Assembly: GCA_022770525.1 (NCBI GenBank)
Contig: JALEHN010000091.1
Coordinates: forward strand, 1 to 64,000
Length of the DNA stretch: 64,000 nt
Reading direction: 5' to 3'
Source of the DNA: Clostridiales bacterium
Lineage (GTDB): Bacteria > Bacillota > Clostridia > Lachnospirales > Lachnospiraceae
Positions within the stretch are counted from its first letter, which is position 1. The number at the start of each line of letters is the position of its first letter. Shown here in pieces: positions 16,264 to 24,931 of the stretch. A program made the position numbers and the translations under genes. The notes beneath the pieces were generated by a model, which worked only from the letters and a program-made list of their open reading frames with translations, ran no database searches and had not been told where the DNA came from.

Positions 16264-17880
16264 TCACGCACCGACATATTTTTTCAGTGTTTTGCGGACC
16301 GCACCGACACCACTGACCATTTCAGCAAAATAGCCTGTTATCTTTTCTGCCATACCTGCCTCATAAAGATTCACACCGAATATCTGTTTATTTGACAGAA
16401 TCGGCTGAAGCTTTTCTCCGAAATCTTCTGCGCTTCCGAGACGGATATCTGCCACATAAGGTTTGAGGCTCTCATAAAGCGGATCGGGACTGACCAAAAA
16501 AGCCTTTCCTCTGTCATCAATGCCCATCAGATATCTGCACCATCCGGCAAGCACAAGCGGAATCAGCTTTAGGCTCTGTACATCCCTGTCCGGTGATGCC
16601 ATATAAGCCTTAATCGTTTCTCCGTAACGAATCGATATTTTCTGTGATGTATCCGTAGCAATACGCTGCGGTGTGTCCGGCATAAATGGGTTCGGTATGC
16701 GGATATTTAAAACCTCATCAATGAAATCCTGCGGTGAAATAATACCCGGGTCTGTCACAACCGGCAGTCCTTCATTGTATCCCATGTCAAACACAAGCTT
16801 TTTAAGCTGTACATCCTTCATTTCATCCGAAATTTTTGTATAAGAGAGGAGACATCCAAAAACAGCCAGCGCTGTATGCAGCGGATTTAAACATGTGCAG
16901 ACTTTCATCTTTTCCACTTTATCCACGGTCTCTCTGTCTGTAAATATCATACCTCCCTTTTCAAGCATTGGCCGGCCATTCGGAAATGCATCTTCAATGA
17001 CAAGATACTGCGGTGCCTCCGCATTGACAAACGGTGCAATATAAGTATTTTTCGAAGTAATGATTGCTTCCGGATTCTCAAGGCCATCTTTCTTAAGCAT
17101 CTCTGTCACGATTGTATCCGGTCTCGGCGTGATTTTATCAATCATCGTCCACGGAAATGACACTTTATTTTTGTCACATACATAGGCTTTAAAATTTGAA
17201 GATACAAGGCTGTTTTGTGCCCATTTTTCAGCAAATGTATGTAATGCCATGAAAAGTTTATCACCATTATGAGAGCAGTTATCCATGCTGACCATGGCGA
17301 TCGGCTTAGCACCGGCCATAAAACGGGCATATAAAAGTGCTGTCACTTTACCGATATAGCTTTTCGGACAATCCGGACCTTTTTCAAAATCCTCTGCAAC
17401 TTCATTTAAAAGCTCACCTTTTCCATTGACAAGACTGTAACCCTTTTCAGTTATCGTAAATGTTGCCATTTGAAGAGAGTCTTTTTCAAAAATTTCCTTC
17501 AGTCTGCCAAAATCGGAAGTATTTTCCGAATCCAGTGTCAAGGACTCCATAACACTGCCAACAACTGTTTTTTCCACGCTGCCGTCGGCCTTAAGTGTGA
17601 CAAGTATGCTGTAATCATCATGGGGCTTATTGATCTTTTCAATAATCTCATAATCATAACCTTCTGCCACAATGATACCGCGGTCTATCACAGCCGTATT
17701 TAACAGTTTCTGAGCCACATTTGCCTGAAAGGCTCTGAATATATTACCTGCTCCGAAATGAATCCAGAACGGATTTTCCTTTGTGACTTTACATGCTTTT
17801 TCTCTGTCGAATTCAGGCAATTCGTATCCGGCAGCCAGCCACTGTGCTCTGTTTTTAATTCCCTCATTATTTAATATCAT
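16264..17880 (-). CDS. uxuB: Mannitol dehydrogenase-family protein, D-mannonate oxidoreductase (fructuronate reductase)
   Basis: A 538-aa polyol dehydrogenase. The N-terminal NAD-binding motif is HFGAGNIFRAFQ and the catalytic K..N..H pattern is KVCTCLNPLHTAL (about residues 324-336). It reduces D-fructuronate to D-mannonate with NADH in the glucuronate branch. It overlaps the uxuA stop by 4 bp, so the two are translationally coupled, which supports the assignment over a true mannitol dehydrogenase. Length is at the upper end of the family. Confidence 0.92.
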   Translation of the reverse strand: MILNNEGIKNRAQWLAAGYELPEFDREKACKVTKENPFWIHFGAGNIFRAFQANVAQKLLNTAVIDRGIIVAEGYDYEIIEKINKPHDDYSILVTLKADGSVEKTVVGSVMESLTLDSENTSDFGRLKEIFEKDSLQMATFTITEKGYSLVNGKGELLNEVAEDFEKGPDCPKSYIGKVTALLYARFMAGAKPIAMVSMDNCSHNGDKLFMALHTFAEKWAQNSLVSSNFKAYVCDKNKVSFPWTMIDKITPRPDTIVTEMLKKDGLENPEAIITSKNTYIAPFVNAEAPQYLVIEDAFPNGRPMLEKGGMIFTDRETVDKVEKMKVCTCLNPLHTALAVFGCLLSYTKISDEMKDVQLKKLVFDMGYNEGLPVVTDPGIISPQDFIDEVLNIRIPNPFMPDTPQRIATDTSQKISIRYGETIKAYMASPDRDVQSLKLIPLVLAGWCRYLMGIDDRGKAFLVSPDPLYESLKPYVADIRLGSAEDFGEKLQPILSNKQIFGVNLYEAGMAEKITGYFAEMVSGVGAVRKTLKKYVGA

Positions 17881-18962
17881 AAACGATCAGACTCCTTTTT
17901 CACCGATTTATCTATAGCTTCCCACAAGCCGTTAAGATAAGCCGCACCAAGGGCTCTGTCGTAAAGACCGTAGCCCGGCATAGCGACCTCCCCCCAGATC
18001 ATTCGGCCGTGATCTGGGCGGATCGGTCCTTCAAAACCGATATCATAAAGGGCTTTCATAATTTCATACATATCAAATGTGCCGTCTGTTGACAAATGGG
18101 CCGCTTCCTCAAAATCTGTCGGTGAATTAAACTTCAGGTTACGTACATGGGCAAAATGAAGCCGTCCCTTTAATGAACGGATCATATCCGGCAGGTCATT
18201 TTCAAGGTTTGTGCCATAGGATCCCGAACAGAAAGTCACACCGTTATGGGGATTATTAACCATTGCCATCATGCGCAGAATATTTTTTTTATTGATAATA
18301 ATTCTAGGAAGTCCGAAAACACTCCACGCCGGATCATCAGGATGAATTGCCATGTTAATGTCATATTGATCACATACCGGCATAATACGCTCCAGAAAAT
18401 ATTTAAGATTTTCAAACAGCTTTTCATCATCCACATCTTTATACATTTCAAATAATTCTTTAACATGAGCCATACGTTCCGGCTCCCATCCCGGCATCAC
18501 CGCACCGTTTGTATCCCCGGCAATAGAAGCAAACATTTTCTCCGGATCAAGGGCATCTACAGCTTCCTGTGTGTATGCAAGAACAGTAGAACCATCAGGT
18601 CTCTTACGGGCCAGCTCTGTTCTTGTCCAGTCAAAAACAGGCATAAAATTATAACAGACAAGATGGATATCCTCTTTTCCCAGATTTTCCAGTGTTTCTA
18701 TATAGTTATCTATATATTCATCCCTGTCCGGTGAACCGATTTTGATTGCATCGTGAATATTGACACTTTCGATACCGGAAATTTCAAGGCCTGCCGCCTC
18801 TACTTCTTCTTTTAATGCATGAATTCGCTCCTGAGGCCATACTTCGCCGGGAACAGTGTCATAAAGTGTCGTAATAACACCTTTAACACCCGGTATTTGC
18901 CGGATCTGTTCCAGAGTTACTGTATCAAATTTTGAACCATACCATCTTAAAGTCATTTTCAT
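17877..18962 (-). CDS. uxuA: Mannonate dehydratase
   Basis: A 361-aa TIM-barrel metalloenzyme dehydrating D-mannonate to 2-keto-3-deoxygluconate. Family motifs include MAIHPDDPAWSVFGLPRI (metal-binding His), CSGSYG, FAHVRNLKF and the C-terminal RPDHGRMIWGE. ATG follows AGGAG by 10 bp. It begins the uxuA-uxuB-eda-kdgK block, separated from the upstream ABC permease gene by an intrinsic terminator. Some transcripts probably read through, while others end there. Confidence 0.95.
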   Translation of the reverse strand: MKMTLRWYGSKFDTVTLEQIRQIPGVKGVITTLYDTVPGEVWPQERIHALKEEVEAAGLEISGIESVNIHDAIKIGSPDRDEYIDNYIETLENLGKEDIHLVCYNFMPVFDWTRTELARKRPDGSTVLAYTQEAVDALDPEKMFASIAGDTNGAVMPGWEPERMAHVKELFEMYKDVDDEKLFENLKYFLERIMPVCDQYDINMAIHPDDPAWSVFGLPRIIINKKNILRMMAMVNNPHNGVTFCSGSYGTNLENDLPDMIRSLKGRLHFAHVRNLKFNSPTDFEEAAHLSTDGTFDMYEIMKALYDIGFEGPIRPDHGRMIWGEVAMPGYGLYDRALGAAYLNGLWEAIDKSVKKESDRL

Positions 18963-18986
18963 AAATTATCCGCTCCTTAAAAAAAC

Positions 18987-19013
18987 GGGGAAGCTAAAAA
19001 ATCCCAGCTTCCC
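18987..19013 (-). terminator. Intrinsic terminator/attenuator between ABC permease and uxuA
   Basis: Minus strand GGGAAGCT - loop - AGCTTCCC followed by CG and seven T, immediately before the uxuA ribosome site. It would partially uncouple the transporter block from the catabolic block. Confidence 0.8.
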
Positions 19014-19062
19014 TTATTTCATCATTAATTAAATATACAGCACCATCGCTTTATAACTGTTA

Positions 19063-19743
19063 TTATTCTGTTTCTTCAACCAGATGTTTACCAAGTTTCT
19101 TTTCTACTTTATGCTGTGCCCATGTAAGGAATGTTGAGAAAAGAAGATATACAAAAGCTGCTTCAATATATAATACCAACGGTTTATATTTAATTGCTGA
19201 AATTTGTTTTGCAATCATAAAGATTTCCTGAACAGTCAGTACAGATGTCAAAGACGTATCCTTTAACAAGCTGATGAAAGAGTTACCCAGTGCAGGAACT
19301 GCTGTCAGCGCCGCCTGAGGTATAATGACATGTATCAGTGTTTGGAATTTTGTCATGCCAAGTGCCTGAGGTGCTTCATGCTGACCTTTCGGTATACCTG
19401 TCAGAGCACCCCGGATGACTTCTGAGTTATAAGCACCCTGACTGATTGTCAGACCGAGAATTGCAGATACAAACGGTGTAAATACAATACCGACACTCGG
19501 AAGACCGTAAAAGATAATAAACAACTGTACTAAAAGCGGTGTACCGCGAATAATCCATACATAAAATGCACAAATTGATGAAAGAATTTTAAATCTTGAC
19601 ATACGGCCAAGAGCAACAAGTAAAGCCAGTACAAGACCAAGGCCAAACGAAATAAGCATCATTGGAATCGAATATTTGATTCCGGCCAGAACCATCGGCC
19701 AAAAGGATTGAACAACCAATTTCAAAGTTTCTATCATATTCAT
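19063..19743 (-). CDS. Amino-acid-type (HisM/GlnP-like) ABC transporter permease
   Basis: A 226-aa membrane protein with about five helices of the polar amino acid ABC permease family. The EAA loop is visible as GIPKGQHEAPQALGMTKFQT, and the N-terminal SIPMMLISFGLGLVLALLVALGR is typical (split: SIPMMLISFGLGL, VLALLVALGR). The start at 19743 is 4 bp after GGAGGT; the longer frame from 19788 runs through a stem-loop and is rejected. It pairs with the binding protein at 19859 and the ATPase at 24149. Only one permease gene is present, implying a homodimer. Confidence 0.92.
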   Translation of the reverse strand: MNMIETLKLVVQSFWPMVLAGIKYSIPMMLISFGLGLVLALLVALGRMSRFKILSSICAFYVWIIRGTPLLVQLFIIFYGLPSVGIVFTPFVSAILGLTISQGAYNSEVIRGALTGIPKGQHEAPQALGMTKFQTLIHVIIPQAALTAVPALGNSFISLLKDTSLTSVLTVQEIFMIAKQISAIKYKPLVLYIEAAFVYLLFSTFLTWAQHKVEKKLGKHLVEETE

Positions 19744-19758
19744 TCTACCTCCAACATC

Positions 19759-19785
19759 CCGGCTGCTGCCAGTGACAGCAGCCGG
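19759..19785 (-). other. Intercistronic stem-loop between binding protein and permease genes
   Basis: A perfect 10-bp stem CCGGCTGCTG/CAGCAGCCGG with a 7-base loop and no following T-run. Such structures after a binding-protein gene typically protect its upstream mRNA and raise its level relative to the permease. Confidence 0.7.
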
Positions 19786-19858
19786 CAAAATTATACCTTA
19801 CCTTTCGCTCAGGGCATCAAATTCTGATATGCCCGAACGGGTATATTTCGTCAATAAA

Positions 19859-20797
19859 TTACTTATAAAGCGTTACGTTGTTGGCAAAATCTTCCCCAAA
19901 GTATTTAACTGCCAATTCTTTTGCAGTACCGTCAGCAATGATTTCAGCAATTGCTTCGTTTACTGCGTTGCAAAGATCAACATCACCTTTGCGCATAATT
20001 GCAGCTGACTGGTTTTCATATGCATTTTCCGGTGTGTAGTAAGCTACGATTTTAACGTCTGCATCCGGATTGGCTTTCAGATAGGAGTTGATTGAAGCAG
20101 CATCATTGATCGTACAATCTGCACGGCCCTGTTCGATCAGCATCATACCCTGTTCCAGAGAAGCTTCATATAAATCAGCACCATAGTTTCTTGCAATATT
20201 ACCTGAACTTGATGACAGAGAGTTTGCGGAAGTTTTTCCTGCCAGATCTTCAAAAGATTTAATCTCATCATTATCTTTCTTAACAACTAAAGCAATCAGC
20301 TGTTCACCGTAAGGATCAGATACTTCATAGATCTCCTGTCTGTCAGGATTCGGGCTGCATCCACAGATAACTGCATCGTATCTTTCAGCATCAAGACCTG
20401 CAAGAACACCGTCCCATGAATCTGCGATATGATCAGCCATATCCAGTTCAACACCCAGTCTCTTTGCGATTTCTTTGGCAATTGCAACTTCAAAACCGTC
20501 AAGTTCACCGCTTTCGTTATTGTAAACATAAGGCTCCCAGTTACCTTCAGCACCTACTGACAATTTACCTGCATCAAGAACTCTCTGAAGAGATCCGTCA
20601 CCGCCTTCTGTGTCAGCCGCTGCCTGTGTGTCTGCAGGCGCTTCTGTATCAGCTGCTGCCTGTGTATCCGCTGCTGCTGTATCAGTTGCTGCCTGTGTGT
20701 CCGCCTTCTGTGCATCACCGCCAGAGCAAGCTGTAAATGCAAATGTCATTGCCAGTACAAGACTTGCTGCTAATGCCTTTCTTAAAAACTTTTTCAT
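19859..20797 (-). CDS. Family 3 solute-binding lipoprotein of an ABC importer
   Basis: A 312-aa lipoprotein. The signal peptide ends in the lipobox FTACSGG (Cys at residue 24). A low-complexity Ala/Asp/Thr linker with repeated DTQAAAD units covers about residues 30-68, then a family 3 (polar amino acid type) binding domain follows. NPDRQEIYEVSDPY contains the conserved Arg that binds a carboxylate group. The gene sits inside a hexuronate operon, so the ligand may be a carboxylated sugar derivative rather than a plain amino acid; this is inference. ATG follows AAAGGAGAAAGAACCA. Confidence 0.9.
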   Translation of the reverse strand: MKKFLRKALAASLVLAMTFAFTACSGGDAQKADTQAATDTAAADTQAAADTEAPADTQAAADTEGGDGSLQRVLDAGKLSVGAEGNWEPYVYNNESGELDGFEVAIAKEIAKRLGVELDMADHIADSWDGVLAGLDAERYDAVICGCSPNPDRQEIYEVSDPYGEQLIALVVKKDNDEIKSFEDLAGKTSANSLSSSSGNIARNYGADLYEASLEQGMMLIEQGRADCTINDAASINSYLKANPDADVKIVAYYTPENAYENQSAAIMRKGDVDLCNAVNEAIAEIIADGTAKELAVKYFGEDFANNVTLYK

Positions 20798-20824
20798 TGG
20801 TTCTTTCTCCTTTCAATGCTTTTT

Positions 20825-21661
20825 TTATTCTTCAATAAACCTTTCCAGCACTCTCATATTTTTTATATCTGCCAGATAAGGGTTACTAAAGTACTTTTCA
20901 TCTGCAACTTCCTGGACTAAATATCCGGTAAAGCTGTATTTATTTAACGTCTGCAGCTGCTGTTCCAACGATGTATTGCCATCGCCCCAGACATTATGCA
21001 GATACGGGTCACCGTCAAGAAAATGCATGTGAATCAGATTTTTCCCAAATGTATCAAACCATGCATCAAGACTTTCACCTGCGGCTCCCGTCGCAATTGA
21101 ATCAACCATCATTTTCAGATTCGGGTGATTCACCTGATCAAACATTTTTTTTGCTGTTTCCAGACTGTTCACAATATTTGTCTCATCATCACGCATTGAT
21201 TCCATCATACATACAATGTCATATCTTTTCGCAATCTCGGCCAGTCTGTATAAATTCTCGGCGGAACGCTTCCACATATCTTTTTCATTTTCATGGATAT
21301 ATCCCCATCCAGAATTGACAACCACCCTGTCTGCGCCAAGCTCAGCGGCGACCTCTATGCCATTGGCAAAATATTTAAAACTTTCCTCCAACGATTTTTC
21401 TTCCTGAGACGCATACTGATACTGATAAGCACAACTTGGTGTCGTCACCGAAACGACTTTAAGACCTCTGGCTCTTAACTTCTTTTTCAGCGGTTCGCAT
21501 GATTCATGTCCTTTGGAATCAATATAGAAATGAGCTGCACCACACCAGAGTTCAATATTTTTAAACCCCACACGTTCCTGACAATCCAGAAAATAATCCA
21601 GTGAAAATCTTCTGTAATGCTGGTTCATCGCAACCAGCTGTTCCCTTTTTATTGATGCCAT
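20825..21661 (-). CDS. Sugar phosphate isomerase/epimerase (AP-endonuclease 2-like TIM barrel), metal site intact
   Basis: A 278-aa xylose-isomerase-like TIM barrel. The four metal ligands expected in the family are present in order: Glu in VCMMESM, Asp in MMVDSI, His in MHFLDGD and Glu in LVQEVA. The closest functional analogues by look are fructoselysine-3-epimerase and tagatose-epimerase type enzymes; the substrate is unknown. ATG at 21661 is 5 bp after AGGAG; an in-frame GTG at 21667 is rejected. It lies 8 bp after a paralogue that has lost most of these ligands, suggesting that the two act together. Confidence 0.85.
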   Translation of the reverse strand: MASIKREQLVAMNQHYRRFSLDYFLDCQERVGFKNIELWCGAAHFYIDSKGHESCEPLKKKLRARGLKVVSVTTPSCAYQYQYASQEEKSLEESFKYFANGIEVAAELGADRVVVNSGWGYIHENEKDMWKRSAENLYRLAEIAKRYDIVCMMESMRDDETNIVNSLETAKKMFDQVNHPNLKMMVDSIATGAAGESLDAWFDTFGKNLIHMHFLDGDPYLHNVWGDGNTSLEQQLQTLNKYSFTGYLVQEVADEKYFSNPYLADIKNMRVLERFIEE

Positions 21662-21669
21662 ATGCACTC

Positions 21670-22509
21670 CTATTCTGCCATACGTTTTAAATAAGCCAGA
21701 TTTTCTTCATCTGCCGCCTGTGGATCGGCGATATATTTCTCGCCCGGTATCTGAAGTGAATATTTCCCATGATAGTCATTGCCTCTGATCTCATCAATGT
21801 ATTTACGGCAGGGCAGGCATCCTCTGCCCCATATCCGATAGCCATTATAATTACCGTCAGTCAGACGGATCAGCCGAAGATCTCCACCAAACATATCAAA
21901 CCACTGCGTTATTGTTTCGCCGCAAAGGCTGATAACTTCTGTATCCATATATACTTTTAAATAAGGTGAATGAACATTTTCCACCACCTGCTTAACTTCT
22001 TCTACATGTACAAGCACCGGTGTTGAGGCATTCGTCGGACATTCTTCGCCAAGAACCGTCCCCAGCAGCAGTGTTACATCATGTTCACCTGCAAAATCGG
22101 CAAGAAGCATTAATGCCGTCTCTGCATTTTTCAGAAGTCTTTTGCCGTCATAATCATAGCAGCCGCCGCTTGCAGTCACACAGAGATATGATGCGCCCAG
22201 GCTTTGTGCCGCCAGAATACACTGCTTATAATAACTAATCGTTTTTTCCAGCTGTATGGAACCTGCATCAGCGCATATCGTATACCGGTATGGCAGCGGT
22301 GTCACACAGTAAACACTGATACCATTTTCTTTCATTGCCTTTTGAATGGCTGCCAGATTCTCATATTCTTCACTGTCCACATAAATATGCGGTGCCTGAA
22401 GTGTCAGATCAATTTCTTTAATACCGAATTTTTTCTGTGCTTTCAGAAAATCTTCAAACGGATATCTGATGTACTGTCCATTATTTCCCAAAAGATTCAA
22501 TTCACACAT
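21670..22509 (-). CDS. Sugar isomerase-like TIM barrel, metal ligands largely lost
   Basis: A 279-aa paralogue of the next gene downstream. Aligning the two by eye, the first ligand Glu is replaced by Gly (LLLGTV), the Asp is kept (VYMDTE), the His is replaced by Arg (LIRLTDG) and the last Glu by a non-acidic residue (SLQIPGEKY). The fold signature and spacing are otherwise retained, and the reading frame is intact. It may be a pseudoenzyme, a regulatory partner of the intact paralogue, or an enzyme of different chemistry. Part of the hexuronate operon, 3 bp after a bicupin gene. Confidence 0.8.
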   Translation of the reverse strand: MCELNLLGNNGQYIRYPFEDFLKAQKKFGIKEIDLTLQAPHIYVDSEEYENLAAIQKAMKENGISVYCVTPLPYRYTICADAGSIQLEKTISYYKQCILAAQSLGASYLCVTASGGCYDYDGKRLLKNAETALMLLADFAGEHDVTLLLGTVLGEECPTNASTPVLVHVEEVKQVVENVHSPYLKVYMDTEVISLCGETITQWFDMFGGDLRLIRLTDGNYNGYRIWGRGCLPCRKYIDEIRGNDYHGKYSLQIPGEKYIADPQAADEENLAYLKRMAE

Positions 22510-22512
22510 GAT

Positions 22513-23277
22513 TTATGCCAAATCTCCCGGGTAACCGTCCGTACAAAGTTCAAACCAGATATACTTGTAAGCCTCACCTTCCTCACACCAACTGCCGTGA
22601 TGTGATGAATGCGGCGTAAATGTGATATCCCCTTCGGTTACATGAATTTCTTCTTTTTCACCGTCATGCTCTGCATAATATGTAAATTCAGAACCTGGAA
22701 GAACAATGTACCACTGTTCCAGCTCATTATGAATATGTGTACCAACTTTTGTTGGTCCCTGATCAATCGTACCGCCCATGGAAAGTCTTCCCAGATTGCG
22801 GTGTTCAAGCAGTGTCAGCTGCTGAACATTTTCTGCTGTGTTAAACTCTTTATAAAGCCATGCCTGAGAGAGGCCACGGAATCGCGGCAATGACATTCTC
22901 GCATGTTTTAAGCACTGTAAATCATATTCCGCAATTTCCGACACTGCATGCATAATCTTTAAAGGTTTTTTGGATTTGGCAGAACAGTGGATTGTAAAGC
23001 TTTCCTTATCAAACTCAGGAACAAATACAGCAACTTCCGTAATATTAAAAATCTGTCTCGGTGTCCTGACATAACCTTCACCGTCCATAAACAAAAACAC
23101 CTGATTATGTTCTTCCAGTTTATAAATATCCGGTTTCCACTGGCAGCCCGGCTTTATGGCAACTCTTTCCAGTGCGCAATCTTTGCACTCGCCCACAAGG
23201 ATAGGCACTCTTGCCACTCCGTTTTCATCATAGTTATATACGATATCCGCATCTCTCGAAACTTTAACAAATGACAT
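22513..23277 (-). CDS. Bicupin protein, metal motif intact
   Basis: A 254-aa protein with two cupin folds. The C-terminal cupin has a full first motif GTHIHNELEQWYIVLPG (two His and Glu) and a second-motif His in FTPHSSHHG. The N-terminal cupin (EEHNQVFLFMDGEG) is less complete. It resembles uncharacterised cupins in uronate or sugar-acid loci; isomerase or sensing roles are possible. ATG at 23277 is 8 bp after GGAGG. Tandem with a second, diverged bicupin. Confidence 0.8.
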   Translation of the reverse strand: MSFVKVSRDADIVYNYDENGVARVPILVGECKDCALERVAIKPGCQWKPDIYKLEEHNQVFLFMDGEGYVRTPRQIFNITEVAVFVPEFDKESFTIHCSAKSKKPLKIMHAVSEIAEYDLQCLKHARMSLPRFRGLSQAWLYKEFNTAENVQQLTLLEHRNLGRLSMGGTIDQGPTKVGTHIHNELEQWYIVLPGSEFTYYAEHDGEKEEIHVTEGDITFTPHSSHHGSWCEEGEAYKYIWFELCTDGYPGDLA

Positions 23278-23301
23278 ATTCTTATCCTCCATACACATTA
23301 A

Positions 23302-24054
23302 TTATTCAATTTCTCCGGGATAGCAATCCTGAACCATCTCAAACCAGATATAATCCAGTGTATCGCCTTCGGCTACAGTTGTTCCATGATAATAACCTGT
23401 CGGTGTATAGCTGATATCACCACTCTCCAGTAATACGGATTCATCACCGGCTGTATATGTCATCTTTGAACCCGGAAGTATAATGTACCACTGATTTAAT
23501 GCGTCATGGATATGCTGTCCGACCGTTGAAGGCCCTTTACCAAGTACGGCACCACATGATACACGTCCCAGATTTCTATGTTCGAGAAGCATTTTTGACT
23601 GAATACTTTCGTCTTTGAAATCTTCATAGTAATTCCAGCCATCAGAAATATTTCTGAAGCGCGGCAGCCGCATCTTTGATGCATAAAGACAATGTTTGTC
23701 ATAATCATTCAATTCTGTGATAATATGGATATATTCGAGCGGTTTTTTGCTGTCCGCTGAACATGCAATTTCGAATTCTTCTGTATCATAATCCGGTACA
23801 AATACCGCAGCTTCTTTTTCAATATTAAAGCCTTTATTTGGTGTTACAACATAACCCTTACCTTCAAGGAATATAAAAACCTGTGTATGCTCCTTTGTTG
23901 TATAGAGCGCAGGTTTAACAGATTTCCCAGGCATCAGTGAACACCTGATAAACTTTGCCTGATCACATGCCCCCTGTAACACTTCTGCTTCAGCATAGCC
24001 ATCGGCATATTCGAAAATCACATCTTTCCGTTTTGCAACCTTAACTAAACTCAT
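23302..24054 (-). CDS. Bicupin protein, one metal ligand changed
   Basis: A 250-aa paralogue of the following gene, clearly similar through its whole length (for example MLLEHRNLGRVSCG against LLEHRNLGRLSMG). In the C-terminal cupin the first motif reads GQHIHDALNQWYIILPG, with Asn where the metal-binding Glu is expected; the second-motif His is kept (YYHGTT). Start follows GAGGAGGATTAAA. Function unknown; context is the hexuronate importer operon. Confidence 0.8.
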   Translation of the reverse strand: MSLVKVAKRKDVIFEYADGYAEAEVLQGACDQAKFIRCSLMPGKSVKPALYTTKEHTQVFIFLEGKGYVVTPNKGFNIEKEAAVFVPDYDTEEFEIACSADSKKPLEYIHIITELNDYDKHCLYASKMRLPRFRNISDGWNYYEDFKDESIQSKMLLEHRNLGRVSCGAVLGKGPSTVGQHIHDALNQWYIILPGSKMTYTAGDESVLLESGDISYTPTGYYHGTTVAEGDTLDYIWFEMVQDCYPGEIE

Positions 24055-24148
24055 TTTAATCCTCCTCTAAAATAAAAATATTTCCTTTCGTGTATATTAA
24101 GCCTAATGGCTGACACGCATTGAATTAAACGCTTTTAGCGCACCCAAA

Positions 24149-24901
24149 TTACAGCATCTTGCTGAGGAATTCTTTAAGTCTTTCATTTTTCGGATGTTCA
24201 AAAAACTCCTCCGGTGTCGTATTTTCCTGGATCATACCTTCATTAATAAATACGACCCTGTCCGCAACTTCTCTGGCAAATGCCATTTCATGGGTAACAA
24301 CGACCATCGTCATCCCCTGCTCTGCCAGTGTTTTCATAACGTCAAGAACTTCACCGACCATTTCCGGATCCAGTGCCGATGTCGGTTCATCGAAAAGAAT
24401 AAGTTCAGGTTCCATACAAAGTGTTCTTGCAATTGAAACACGCTGTTGCTGGCCTCCGGACAGATTTGACGGATATTTATCCGCTTTTTCTGTCAATCTG
24501 ACAAGCCCCAGATACTTTAATGCCTTTTCACGACACTCCTCTTTGGATATTTTCTGTACAAGACGAGGAGCCATCATGATATTGTCAAGCACTGTCTTAT
24601 GTGGAAACAAATTAAACTGCTGAAATACCATACCAACACCTTTTAATGCATTAAGTCTGGACTTTTTATCCATTTTCGTCAGATCCTGACCATGATAGAT
24701 AATTTCTCCGCCGTCAGGTTGTTCCAGAAAATTCAAACATCGGATAAATGTACTTTTGCCGCATCCGGAAGGACCTATAATTGCAATAACCTCGCCTTTT
24801 TCTATCTCAATATCAACACCCTTTAAGACTTCATTACTGCCGTATTTTTTCTTTAACCCTCTGACCTGAAGAATCGTTTCTCTTTCACCTTTATTCTGCA
24901 T
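24149..24901 (-). CDS. Amino-acid-type (GlnQ/HisP-like) ABC transporter ATP-binding protein
   Basis: A 250-aa ABC ATPase with Walker [11 protein letters not shown]-loop [10 protein letters not shown], signature LSGGQQQR, Walker [14 protein letters not shown] and H-loop VVTHEM. The sequence type is that of polar amino acid importers. The corresponding binding protein and permease are encoded 3.4-5 kb downstream in the same operon, interrupted by cupin and TIM-barrel genes. This unusual interleaving links transport to those enzymes. Confidence 0.93.
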   Translation of the reverse strand: MQNKGERETILQVRGLKKKYGSNEVLKGVDIEIEKGEVIAIIGPSGCGKSTFIRCLNFLEQPDGGEIIYHGQDLTKMDKKSRLNALKGVGMVFQQFNLFPHKTVLDNIMMAPRLVQKISKEECREKALKYLGLVRLTEKADKYPSNLSGGQQQRVSIARTLCMEPELILFDEPTSALDPEMVGEVLDVMKTLAEQGMTMVVVTHEMAFAREVADRVVFINEGMIQENTTPEEFFEHPKNERLKEFLSKML

Positions 24902-24931
24902 ATTTCAGAATCCCCTCCTTAAATAAAAGCT

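Noticed and set aside
18987..19785. Riboswitch between the ABC genes and uxuA
   Set aside because: Only two simple hairpins are present; no conserved aptamer core was recognised.
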